Source: Candidatus Moranbacteria bacterium CG_4_8_14_3_um_filter_34_16 | GTDB taxonomy: Bacteria > Patescibacteriota > Minisyncoccia > Moranbacterales > UBA2206 | Length of the DNA: 6,165 nt | Direction of reading: 5' to 3' | NCBI GenBank assembly: GCA_002782345.1 | Contig: PFHO01000007.1 | Coordinates: 1 to 6,165 of the forward strand | In this document: positions 1 through 6,096 of the stretch, in pieces | Numbering within the stretch: position 1 is the stretch's first letter | How the letters are laid out: each line of letters starts with the position of its first letter | Position numbers and translations under genes: made by a program | Notes under the pieces: generated by a model | Seen by the model: only the letters and a program-made list of their open reading frames with translations | Told to the model about the DNA's origin: nothing | Database searches by the model: none

Positions 1-1
1 T

Positions 2-313
2 GAGCGTATTTTTCGGCTTGGTTGGCGTCTTTTAGAAAGGCAATGGCAAGTTCGAACCGACCTGCCCTGTTGGAATGCGAAGCATGTCCTGCGGGGTTAT
101 TACTCTTTCGCCCAAAAGCTGTTAGTTTGTCTTTTAAAACTTGTTTTTGATTGATGAGAACATTTTTCGCTTTTTGACTATGCCAAACTCGTATTTTTCC
201 AATGGTATTCTCTTGGGTACTAGTTTAGTATGGCTGGGACTGGTCAGGTGTTTTTTTAGATAATAGATCAATGAGGCTTTCGGTGTCATTTTAGATGATG
301 TGATGCGAAACAT
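2..313 (-). pseudogene. Possible broken or partial minus-strand gene of unknown function
   Basis: I do not recognise this gene. Reading leftwards, a frame open from 224 to the window edge encodes a stretch that looks like real protein, including KAKNVLINQKQVLKDKLTAF and then NRAGRFELAIAFLKDANQ, but it contains no ATG, GTG or TTG start. A second frame starting with ATG at 313-311 (or TTG at 319) runs to 134 and is rich in Lys and Ser. A single -1 shift at the A5 run (T5 on the plus strand, 194-198) would join the two, giving ...PLEK followed by IRVWHSQKAKN. The putative start overlaps the -35 box of the rpsP promoter, which weakens the call. The first 120 bases are 50% G+C, unlike the AT-rich rest. 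It could equally be non-coding sequence or a remnant of transferred DNA. Confidence 0.25.
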
Positions 314-340
314 TGACAAAAAGGTTTTTTTCTATATACT
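313..340 (+). promoter_or_regulatory. sigma70-type promoter for rpsP
   Basis: A perfect -35 box TTGACA (313-318) is followed after 16 bp by TATACT (335-340), which matches the -10 consensus TATAAT at five of six positions. Transcription would start near 347, leaving a leader of about 25 bases before the rpsP ATG. This is the best promoter in the window and probably drives the ribosomal-protein block. Confidence 0.75.
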
Positions 341-371
341 TGCTTAGTAACTGAATAAACAATTTTTTTGT

Positions 372-716
372 ATGTTAACGATTAGATTTGCTAGGGTGGG
401 AAAAAAGAATAAAGCTCAGTTTAAAATAATGATTCAAGAAAAGTCTATGGCTCCGAGAGGGAGACACATAGAGATTTTAGGTTCTTACGATCCTCACCAG
501 AAAAAAGCGGTTTTAAAAGATGATAGGATAAGATATTGGATAGAAAAAGGAGCTTCTCTTTCTGACACGGTGCACAATTTGTTTGTTTCCAAAGGAGTGA
601 TTGTTCAAAAGAAAAGACCGGTTAAAATTGCCAAAAAAGCAGAAGATGTTAAAAAGGGAGAAGAAGCGATTAAAAAAGAGCCGAAAATTGAAGAAAAATC
701 TCAAAAAAAAGACTGA
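372..716 (+). CDS. rpsP: 30S ribosomal protein S16
   Basis: S16 is a primary 16S rRNA-binding protein of the small subunit body and is needed for 30S assembly. The N-terminus MLTIRFARVGKKNKAQFKI is a close match to the family start, followed by the conserved region with IEILGSYDPH (residues 33-42) and the DRIRYWIEKGA motif (51-61), which fix both identity and start codon. The usual S16 length is about 80-90 residues. Here the core ends near residue 82, and a Lys/Glu-rich, probably disordered tail runs to residue 114. No Shine-Dalgarno sequence precedes the ATG; the upstream bases are a T-rich run. In many bacteria rpsP is followed by rimM and trmD, but here the next gene is rplJ. There is no separate terminator between rpsP and the rplJ leader, so readthrough into rplJ is possible. 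Confidence 0.96.
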   Translation: MLTIRFARVGKKNKAQFKIMIQEKSMAPRGRHIEILGSYDPHQKKAVLKDDRIRYWIEKGASLSDTVHNLFVSKGVIVQKKRPVKIAKKAEDVKKGEEAIKKEPKIEEKSQKKD

Positions 717-746
717 ATGAGTTTTTTAAAAAAGAATAATTAAATC

Positions 747-849
747 TTTCCGCAGAAAGCGAGCAAACAAAATAAGTCTCGCTGAGGAAATGAAAACTTG
801 CGAGTTTTTTTGTTTTCATTTTAATCTGACTGCGGAAACGCAGTTTTTT
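747..849 (+). ncRNA. L10-type leader with attenuator upstream of rplJ
   Basis: The 179-base gap before rplJ contains several nested helices. A 6-bp stem pairs AGCGAG (758-763) with CTCGCT (778-783). A 10-bp stem pairs AAATGAAAAC (788-797) with GTTTTCATTT (812-821). TTTCCGCAG (747-755) is perfectly complementary to CTGCGGAAA (830-838) and would close both hairpins into a three-way junction. The 3' half of that closing stem is also the 5' arm of an intrinsic terminator (829-849), so the two states exclude each other. This position and architecture fit the known L10 leader family, in which the L10-L12 complex binds its own mRNA leader and lowers rplJL expression. Assignment to that family is inferred from position and structure, not from a covariance-model search. 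Confidence 0.7.
829..849 (+). terminator. Intrinsic terminator (conditional) before rplJ
   Basis: CTGCG (830-834), tetraloop GAAA (835-838) and CGCAG (839-843) form a short hairpin, extended by an A-U pair at 829/844 and followed directly by six T residues; a second T6 follows two G residues later. It would stop transcripts coming from rpsP or from within the leader. Its 5' arm can instead pair with 747-755, which would prevent termination. Confidence 0.72.
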
Positions 850-895
850 GGTTTTTTAAAAAGGGAGAATAATTTATTCTATAACAAATAAAATT

Positions 896-1414
896 ATGCA
901 AACGAAGGAACAAAAAAAGAAGTTAGTCAAAGAATTGTCGCAAAAATTGAAAGATTCCAAAGCGACTGTTTTTTCCGATTTCAAAGGAATGAATGTCAAA
1001 GATATGACAATTCTCAGAAGAGAATTGAAAGACAACGAAGTTGATTTCCAAGTTTTGAAAAAAACTCTTTTAGGGGTTGCTCTAAAAAAAGCCTCTTTGG
1101 AAATGGACACTAAAAAATTGGAAGGACAAATTGCGATTGCAATTTCAAGTAGAGACGAGGTAGAAGCAGCCAAAATAATCGCCAAAAATTCCAAAGGAAA
1201 AAAAAATTTGAAAATTGTCGGCGGACTTTTAGGATTGAAAGTTCTTTCTGAAGAAGAAGTTTTGGTACTTTCCAAATTGCCCGGAAAAGAAGAGCTATTG
1301 GCAAAATTAGTGGGAACAATCAATGCTCCTGTTCAGGGGTTGGTGAATGTTTTGGCGGGAAATTTGAGAGGACTAGTTCAAGCATTAAAAGCGATAAGTG
1401 AAAGCAAAGCGTAA
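896..1414 (+). CDS. rplJ: 50S ribosomal protein L10
   Basis: L10 anchors the L7/L12 dimers to the GTPase-associated region of 23S rRNA and forms the base of the ribosomal stalk. The product is 172 residues, the normal length. Family landmarks are the N-terminal KEQKKKLVKELSQKLKDSKA helix, the FSDFKGMNVKDMTILRREL segment (27-44), VLKKTLLGVALKK (53-65) and KIVGGLLGLKVLS (106-118). The C-terminal part (about 148-172, GLVNVLAGNLRGLVQALKA) is the long helix that binds L12 dimers. The gene is followed by rplL, as expected. It is preceded by a structured leader that probably provides autoregulation by the L10-L12 complex. No Shine-Dalgarno sequence lies at normal spacing: the nearest, GGGAG at 863-867, is 28 bases upstream, with a small hairpin (866-880) starting within it. 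Confidence 0.96.
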   Translation: MQTKEQKKKLVKELSQKLKDSKATVFSDFKGMNVKDMTILRRELKDNEVDFQVLKKTLLGVALKKASLEMDTKKLEGQIAIAISSRDEVEAAKIIAKNSKGKKNLKIVGGLLGLKVLSEEEVLVLSKLPGKEELLAKLVGTINAPVQGLVNVLAGNLRGLVQALKAISESKA

Positions 1415-1458
1415 TAAAATGCAATTTTTAACTTAATAATTTTTTTCATCTTTGCCAG

Positions 1459-1487
1459 TTGCTAATGAAATCTTAATATACTAATAT
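1459..1487 (+). promoter_or_regulatory. Candidate internal promoter for rplL
   Basis: In the 125-base gap between rplJ and rplL, TTGCTA (1459-1464) and TAATAT (1482-1487) are spaced by 17 bp. An overlapping alternative is TTGCCA (1452-1457) with TATACT (1477-1482) at 19 bp. A separate promoter would fit the need for several L12 copies per L10. AT-rich DNA gives such matches by chance, so this is moderate evidence only. Confidence 0.4.
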
Positions 1488-1521
1488 TTTTTTAAATTTG
1501 TATATTTTTAAGAATTAGCAA
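1459..1521. repeat. Inverted repeat in the rplJ-rplL gap
   Basis: TTGCTAAT (1459-1466) and ATTAGCAA (1514-1521) are perfect inverted copies separated by 47 bases, extendable by a G-U and an A-U pair on the outer side. In a readthrough transcript from rplJ they could pair and form a stem just ahead of the rplL start. In a transcript starting near 1493 the left arm would be absent. Its role is unknown. Confidence 0.4.
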
Positions 1522-1539
1522 TTCGTAAAGAATAAATAT

Positions 1540-1983
1540 ATGTTAGAAGAAAAAAAAGTTTCCGAAGAAAAAGCGGAAAAAAAAGAAGTGGAAGTTCCGG
1601 AAAAATTCCAAAAGTTGGTGGGAGAAATTGAAAAAATGAGTGTTTTGGATTTATCGGAATTGGTGAAAGTTTTGGAAGAAAAATTCGGCGTGTCCGCTTC
1701 CGCTCCTATGATGATGGCGGGTCCTGCTATGGCGGGAGGCGCCGGAGATGGCGCGGGAGAAGCGGAAGAGAAAAGCGAATTTGATGTGGAGGTTACCGCG
1801 GTGGGAGATTCTAAAATTAATGTCATCAAAGCTGTTCGCGAAGTAACCGGATTGGGTTTGAAAGAAGCTAAAGAATTGGTGGATGCCACTCCAAAAGTGA
1901 TTAAAGAGAAAATTTCCAAAGCGGAAGCGGAAGGAATGAAAAAGAAATTAGAAGAGGCGGGAGCGACAGTAATGTTGAAATAG
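1540..1983 (+). CDS. rplL: 50S ribosomal protein L7/L12
   Basis: L7/L12 forms the flexible ribosomal stalk that recruits and stimulates translational GTPases (EF-G, EF-Tu, IF2). The N-terminal dimerisation and L10-binding domain is visible at about residues 21-50 (EKMSVLDLSELVKVLEEKFG). An Ala/Gly/Met-rich hinge follows (about 52-77), then the C-terminal factor-binding domain (about 80-147) with NVIKAVREVTGLGLKEAKEL, including the conserved Lys97 and Arg100 positions. At 147 residues it is longer than the usual 120-130 because of a Lys/Glu-rich extension of about 20 residues before the domain. The upstream Met is the only in-frame ATG that covers the extension; a later start at Met33 would cut into the domain. 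No Shine-Dalgarno sequence is evident. The gene is the last of the block and is followed by a strong terminator. Confidence 0.96.
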   Translation: MLEEKKVSEEKAEKKEVEVPEKFQKLVGEIEKMSVLDLSELVKVLEEKFGVSASAPMMMAGPAMAGGAGDGAGEAEEKSEFDVEVTAVGDSKINVIKAVREVTGLGLKEAKELVDATPKVIKEKISKAEAEGMKKKLEEAGATVMLK

Positions 1984-2009
1984 ACCTTTTGCAAAAAATG
2001 AAAAAATTG

Positions 2010-2037
2010 AAAAAACGCCGATCAATCGGCGTTTTTT
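2010..2037 (+). terminator. Strong intrinsic terminator after rplL
   Basis: CGCCGA (2016-2021), loop TCAA (2022-2025) and TCGGCG (2026-2031) form a GC-rich 6-bp stem followed by six T residues (2032-2037). Six A residues (2010-2015) precede it, so it is symmetrical and could act in both directions. It separates the ribosomal block from cas12a. Confidence 0.9.
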
Positions 2038-2047
2038 GGGTAGTTTG

Positions 2048-2076
2048 TTTACTTTTAAGACGATAAATAGTATTAT
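2048..2076 (+). promoter_or_regulatory. Candidate promoter for cas12a
   Basis: TTTACT (2048-2053, four of six matches to the -35 consensus) and TATTAT (2071-2076, five of six matches to the -10 consensus) are separated by 17 bp. Transcription would start near 2083, about 23 bases before the ATG. The terminator just upstream makes an independent promoter necessary if the gene is expressed. Confidence 0.5.
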
Positions 2077-2105
2077 GGAATCAATTTATTTTTAATTTTT
2101 TTATT

Positions 2106-2957
2106 ATGTCTAAATTAGTATTTGAAAATTTTACGAATTTATATTCTCTCTCTAAGACTTTGCGGTTTGAGTTAAAACCGGTAGGAAAATTGGTTAATTA
2201 TGCAGATAAGAAAACAGGAGAAATTATACAAATACCAATGACGAAGAAAATGTTGTTGGAAAATGGGGTTTTTGAAAAAGATGAGCTGGTCGCAAAAAAT
2301 TATCAAGAGGCGAAAAAATGGTTTGATAAACTGCATCAGGAGTTTATTGACGACACATTATCCGAAATGAAATTAAATGAACAATTGCTCAAAGAATATT
2401 ATAATGCTTATGTTAATTTTAAAAATAATAAAGATAAAAAGAAGAGGGAAGTTTTGAAAAAAATAGTTAATAATTTGACTAAGCTATTACGGAAAGAAAT
2501 CGCATTATGTTTCAAAAGCAATGGTGAAAAAAGGGTAGTTTTTTACAAACAAAAAGGCATTTTAAAAAATGATGATAAAATAAAAACTTTTGTAGAAAGT
2601 AAAAAAGATAAAGTTGGCGGAATTTTGTTTGGAAAAGAAATATTGGATATTTTGAGATTTGAAAACAAAAACGAAAAAGGTTGTCAAATTGTTTCAAAAT
2701 ATATTAAAGATAAGATTATCAATGAGAGTATAGAAAAAAATATTTTTGATACTTTTCATGGAAGTACATATTTTAAAAATTTTCAACAAAGTAGACAAAA
2801 TTTTTATAAAGATGATGGCACGAGTACGGCCATTCCAACTCGCATTATTGATGATAATTTTCCAAAATTTCTAGACAACAAAATTATTTTTGAAAAAAAT
2901 ACACTGGAAAATATGATAAATTATTTACCGATCAAGAAAAAGAAATTTTCTCTTTAA
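2106..2957 (+). CDS. cas12a: Cas12a N-terminal part (WED-I and REC1), frame 1 of 3
   Basis: This first open frame (283 codons) carries the Cas12a N-terminus: the FENFTNLYSLSKTLRFEL start typical of WED-I, then a Lys-rich helical REC1 region. Its later part has NIFDTFHGSTYFKNFQQSRQ, STAIPTRIIDDNFPKFLDN and IIFEK, all closely matching the family. Homology ends near residue 264 at the A7 run. The last approximately 19 codons (NTLENMINYL onward) are out-of-frame translation, while the plus-one-base reading gives LFTDQEKEIFSLSYFNFC, which is Cas12a-like. The ATG at 2106 is supported by the family start, although no Shine-Dalgarno sequence precedes it. Alone, this piece has no nuclease site. Confidence 0.9.
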   Translation: MSKLVFENFTNLYSLSKTLRFELKPVGKLVNYADKKTGEIIQIPMTKKMLLENGVFEKDELVAKNYQEAKKWFDKLHQEFIDDTLSEMKLNEQLLKEYYNAYVNFKNNKDKKKREVLKKIVNNLTKLLRKEIALCFKSNGEKRVVFYKQKGILKNDDKIKTFVESKKDKVGGILFGKEILDILRFENKNEKGCQIVSKYIKDKIINESIEKNIFDTFHGSTYFKNFQQSRQNFYKDDGTSTAIPTRIIDDNFPKFLDNKIIFEKNTLENMINYLPIKKKKFSL

Positions 2958-3118
2958 GTTATTTTAACTTTTGCTTTACCCAAAAACAAATTGAAAAATA
3001 TAATGAAATAGTTTCAAATTTACGATCTAAAATTAATCAAGAAAGACAAAAAGCGAGTAATAAAAATGACCTGCCATTTTTCAAGATACTTTTCAAGCAG
3101 ATTTTAAGTGAAAGAACG

Positions 3119-5761
3119 GTGCAGGAAACTGAACAATCATCATTTGTTGAAATTGTGGATGACAGTAAGGTTTTTGATGTTTTGAATAATTTTATTGATG
3201 AAAACGAAAAACAATTACCGCAAGCAAGAAAAATTTTTGAGAATTTTGTTAATGATCAATTGGCGGATTTAAAAGATGAAAATAAAAATTTTGATATATC
3301 ACAGATTTATATTTCTGGAGGAGCTATCAATACAATTTCTAATAAATGGTTTGCTGATTGGAATACTATTCGAAGTTTGTTTATTGAAAAAGAAAAGAAA
3401 AAATTGCCTGACTTTGTATCATTGCAAGAAATAAAAGAAAAATTAAGAGGAATAGAAAATACTAAGGAAAAGTCCGATTTTTTTCGTGCTGAATACGGAG
3501 ATTTTTTTGAAAAAGAAGATGATTATTACAAAATTTTCTTGCTGATTTGGCAGAAGGAATTTTTTGCAATCTTTGATAAATATAAAAAATCTTTGAATAA
3601 TGTTGAAAAAATGATTAAGGATGACAGAAAATATACAGACAAAAAAGGTTTTCGCAAAGATAATAACGAAAAATTTATTTTAGATGATAATGGCGAAAAA
3701 AAGAAATTTGAAATTCAAAAAGATATTATTCGAGAATATGCAGAAAGTGCGTTATCAATCTATCAAATGATGAAATATTTTGCATTGGAAAGTGGTGAGA
3801 AAAGAAACTGGAATGCTGATAAATTAGAAGAGGACAGTGCTTTTTACAATCCATTTATTGAATATTATGAAAATTCGCATACCTGGCAATATTTTAATGT
3901 TTTCAGAAATTATCTAACTCAGAAACCATACAAGAGGGATAAAATTAAATTAAATTTTGAAAATGGAACACTGCTTGATGGATGGCCAGACAGTCCCGAA
4001 GGAAACACTCAGTATAAGAGTTTTATATTTAAGAATAAAAATAAATATTTTCTGGGAATTACTGATTATTCAAGAATATTAGACAGGGAAAAATTTCCAA
4101 AAATATATAATTTATATGATAAATCATATGAAAAAATGATATACAAACAGTTAGATGGAAAAACTATCTATGGTTCATTATATAGTGGAGAATTTGGTAC
4201 AAAATATTCTGATGATAAAGAGGTTGTATCCAATAATGAATTAATGAGTCGAGTGTGTGTAATTTTAGAAAAGAGAGTTTTTATCTTTCCCCAATTGCAA
4301 GGTATCATCGATAAAATTAAAAGTAATCAATATGATGATCCTAAAAAAATTGCTACGGATATTTCTAAATTAAATTTGTATAGCATAGTTTTTGTTAATG
4401 TAAGTGCAGATTATATTGAGCAAGGTGAATATAAAATTGGAAATGATTTGAAGCATTTATATCTCTTTGAAATACATAACAAGGACTTTGCGGAAAAAAC
4501 AAGTGGAAGCAAAAATCTGCATACAATGTATTGGGAAGAAATTTTTTCAGATGAAAATTTGAAAAATCCGATTATTAAACTTAATGGCCAAGCGGAGATT
4601 TTTTTCCGCAAGGCGTCTTTGAAAAAAGAAATTGATGAAAAAAGAAAGGCACCTCATGCGGTTACGAAAAATAAACGCTATACAGAAGATAGAATATTTT
4701 TTCATTGTCCACTGACACTTAATTTTACCAAAGACGAATTGAAAAAAGATAAGGAAAAATATAAAGGTAAAGCAGATTCATTTAGTATTAAAGTGCGTGA
4801 ATATCTTGCAAACAATAAAGACATAAATATTATTGGTATTGATCGTGGAGAAAAGCACTTGGCATATTATAGTGTCATTAATCAAGATGGCGAAATCATT
4901 GATACTGGGTCATTTAATGAAATTAATGGGAAAGATTACCACAAAATTCTTGATGATATGGAAAAGGATAGGGGGGAGGCACGATTAACGTGGCAAGCAA
5001 TTGGAAAAATTAAGGAAATGAAAAAAGGTTATGTCTCACAAGTAGTTAAGAAGATTTGTGATTTAATGGTAGAGCATAATGCTATCGTGGTTTTTGAAGA
5101 TTTAAATGTTGGTTTTAAGCGAGGACGATTTGCCATTGAAAAGCAAGTATATCAAAATTTGGAATTAGCACTGGCTAAAAAATTAAATTATTTAGTTTTC
5201 AAAGATAAGAAAAGGGGAGAGTCTGGACACTATACAAAGGCATTGCAACTAACCCCAGAAATTGCTAATTTCAAAGATATTTATAAGCAATGTGGTTTTA
5301 TGTTTTATATTCCAGCTAGTTATACATCAGCAATGTGTCCAATATGTGGATTTCGCAAAAACATTCCAACGCCAACTGAAAACAAAGAAAAAAATAAAGA
5401 ATATTTGGAAAAGTTTGATATTGTGCATGAAGAGAAAAATAACCGTTTTCGTTTTAGTTATATATTGAAAAATGTAATTGATGAAAAAAATAAAAAAGAA
5501 CAAAGTGATGGTTTTAAGTTGTTTGAAGATGTAATTGAAAAAAATAATCTTGTGTTTTATTCTAATGTAGATAGATTGCAATTTCAAAGAAATAAAGATA
5601 ATCGTGGCGGAGAAATGAAATGGAAAAATCCTCATCAAAAGCTGAAGGATATTTTTGAAAAAACAATATCGATATTAATGATAACATTGATAAGCAGATT
5701 CAAGAGGGTAATTTTGATGATAAAAGTTTATATGCACCAATTATTTATAATATTCGTTTGA
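3119..5761 (+). CDS. cas12a: Cas12a central part (REC2, PI, WED, RuvC-I/II, Nuc start), frame 2 of 3
   Basis: The 880-codon piece given here begins at a GTG, but the same frame is open from 2894 and is Cas12a-like throughout (EIFSLSYFNFCFTQKQIEKY at 2942-3001, then LPFFKILFKQILSERT at 3071-3118). The GTG is therefore not the biological start. It contains REC2, the PI region (FIFKNKNKYFLGITDY), the WED part with the crRNA-processing His (codon 4703-4705), RuvC-I Asp (4841-4843), the bridge-helix Trp (4991-4993), RuvC-II Glu (5096-5098) and the first CxxC pair (5336-5347). Homology stops at the A6 run 5658-5663 after KLKDIFEK; the remaining roughly 33 codons are out of frame. Without the last piece it lacks the Nuc Arg and the RuvC-III Asp and should not cut DNA. 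Confidence 0.9.
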   Translation: MQETEQSSFVEIVDDSKVFDVLNNFIDENEKQLPQARKIFENFVNDQLADLKDENKNFDISQIYISGGAINTISNKWFADWNTIRSLFIEKEKKKLPDFVSLQEIKEKLRGIENTKEKSDFFRAEYGDFFEKEDDYYKIFLLIWQKEFFAIFDKYKKSLNNVEKMIKDDRKYTDKKGFRKDNNEKFILDDNGEKKKFEIQKDIIREYAESALSIYQMMKYFALESGEKRNWNADKLEEDSAFYNPFIEYYENSHTWQYFNVFRNYLTQKPYKRDKIKLNFENGTLLDGWPDSPEGNTQYKSFIFKNKNKYFLGITDYSRILDREKFPKIYNLYDKSYEKMIYKQLDGKTIYGSLYSGEFGTKYSDDKEVVSNNELMSRVCVILEKRVFIFPQLQGIIDKIKSNQYDDPKKIATDISKLNLYSIVFVNVSADYIEQGEYKIGNDLKHLYLFEIHNKDFAEKTSGSKNLHTMYWEEIFSDENLKNPIIKLNGQAEIFFRKASLKKEIDEKRKAPHAVTKNKRYTEDRIFFHCPLTLNFTKDELKKDKEKYKGKADSFSIKVREYLANNKDINIIGIDRGEKHLAYYSVINQDGEIIDTGSFNEINGKDYHKILDDMEKDRGEARLTWQAIGKIKEMKKGYVSQVVKKICDLMVEHNAIVVFEDLNVGFKRGRFAIEKQVYQNLELALAKKLNYLVFKDKKRGESGHYTKALQLTPEIANFKDIYKQCGFMFYIPASYTSAMCPICGFRKNIPTPTENKEKNKEYLEKFDIVHEEKNNRFRFSYILKNVIDEKNKKEQSDGFKLFEDVIEKNNLVFYSNVDRLQFQRNKDNRGGEMKWKNPHQKLKDIFEKTISILMITLISRFKRVILMIKVYMHQLFIIFV

Positions 5762-6078
5762 TATTGCAATTACGCAATGCAATAGCAAAAAAAGATAGCA
5801 ATGGAAAAATAATAGAAAGCCATGATTTTATTAGTTGTCCAGCTTGTGGCTTTCATTCAGAAAAAAATGTTTCTGAATTGCAAAAAAGATATATCGGAAA
5901 AAAAAGCTTTGAATTTAATGGCGATGCTAATGGTGCGTATAATATTGCCCGAAAAGGAGGGCTTGTTTTGAAAAAGATATCAAAATTTTCAGAAAAATTT
6001 AGAGATCTGAGTTTGATGCAAAATCAAGATTTAACTATTACGCAAAATGAATGGGATAAATACTCTATGAAAAATTAG
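5758..6078 (+). CDS. cas12a: Cas12a C-terminal part (Nuc end and RuvC-III), frame 3 of 3
   Basis: The piece is listed from a TTG at 5758, but its frame is open from 5659 and continues the protein seamlessly after the A6 run: NNIDINDNIDKQIQEGNF, then LYAPIIYNIRLILQLRNAIA. The TTG is therefore unlikely to be a real start. It holds the Nuc-domain Arg (5773-5775, matching Arg1226 of the Acidaminococcus enzyme), a second CxxC pair in ISCPACGFHS (5836-5847), and the RuvC-III Asp in GDANGAYNIARKG (5923-5925). The C-terminal tail after RuvC-III is about 50 residues. The stop lies 25 bases from the end of a convergent transposase-like frame. Confidence 0.88.
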   Translation: MILQLRNAIAKKDSNGKIIESHDFISCPACGFHSEKNVSELQKRYIGKKSFEFNGDANGAYNIARKGGLVLKKISKFSEKFRDLSLMQNQDLTITQNEWDKYSMKN

Positions 6079-6096
6079 AAAAAATAATCAAAAAAC

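Larger units (their letters stand above)
2106..6078 (+). pseudogene. cas12a: cas12a (Cpf1), type V-A CRISPR effector, split by two frameshifts
   Basis: Cas12a is a crRNA-guided nuclease that processes its own pre-crRNA and cuts target DNA with a single RuvC site. Joining the three frames gives about 1324 residues, a normal length. Landmarks (joined numbering) are the N-terminal FTNLYSLSKTLRFELKPVGK, the LNFENGTLLDGW segment near 627, FFHCPLTLNF with His867 (matching the crRNA-processing His843 of the Francisella enzyme), RuvC-I IGIDRGEKHLAYYS with Asp913, bridge-helix Trp963, RuvC-II VVFEDLNVGFKRGR with Glu998, Nuc-type LQLRN with Arg1224, and RuvC-III GDANGAYNIARKG with Asp1274. Two CxxC pairs (1078/1081 and 1245/1248) flank the Nuc domain. 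The frame changes by -1 at 2893-2899 and again at 5658-5663, both in poly-A. The coding is otherwise intact, so this is either a recent pseudogene, a base-calling artefact, or recoded. No adaptation genes or CRISPR array are nearby. Confidence 0.9.

Noticed and set aside
40..75. tRNA-like T-arm (GTTCGAA) near the left edge
   Set aside because: The flanking bases do not form the 5-bp T stem on either strand, and no anticodon arm or acceptor stem is present.
218..230. Small hairpin TACTA-GTT-TAGTA
   Set aside because: A 5-bp AT-rich stem with a 3-base loop and no T run on either side; too weak to call a terminator or operator.
717..743. Eight-codon ORF (MSFLKKNN) directly after rpsP as a leader peptide
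   Set aside because: No ribosome-binding signal, no regulatory codon run, and such short ORFs are expected by chance in AT-rich DNA.
874..1323. Long minus-strand frames opposite rplJ, rplL and cas12a (for example 874-1323, 1515-1994, 5327-5638)
   Set aside because: They lie antisense to clearly recognised genes, have shadow-like composition rich in Phe, Ser and Leu, and show no family motif.
2889..2905. Programmed -1 frameshifting at A AAA AAT as a firm explanation for the first break
   Set aside because: The same GAAAAAAATA context near 2734-2743 is read in frame without a break, and the second site (A AAA ACA) is not a standard slippery heptamer. Indels or base-calling errors are simpler, so it is kept only as an option.
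3119..3121. GTG as a real start for a separate central protein
   Set aside because: The same frame is open from 2894 and encodes Cas12a-like sequence upstream of it, so the piece is an internal part of one gene.
2106..6078. Assignment to Cas12a2 because of the cysteine pairs
   Set aside because: The RuvC-I to bridge-helix region (HLAYYS, GSFNEI, WQAIGKIKEMKKGYVSQVV) and the IFFHCPLTLNF segment are those of true Cas12a; Cas12a2 differs in these regions.
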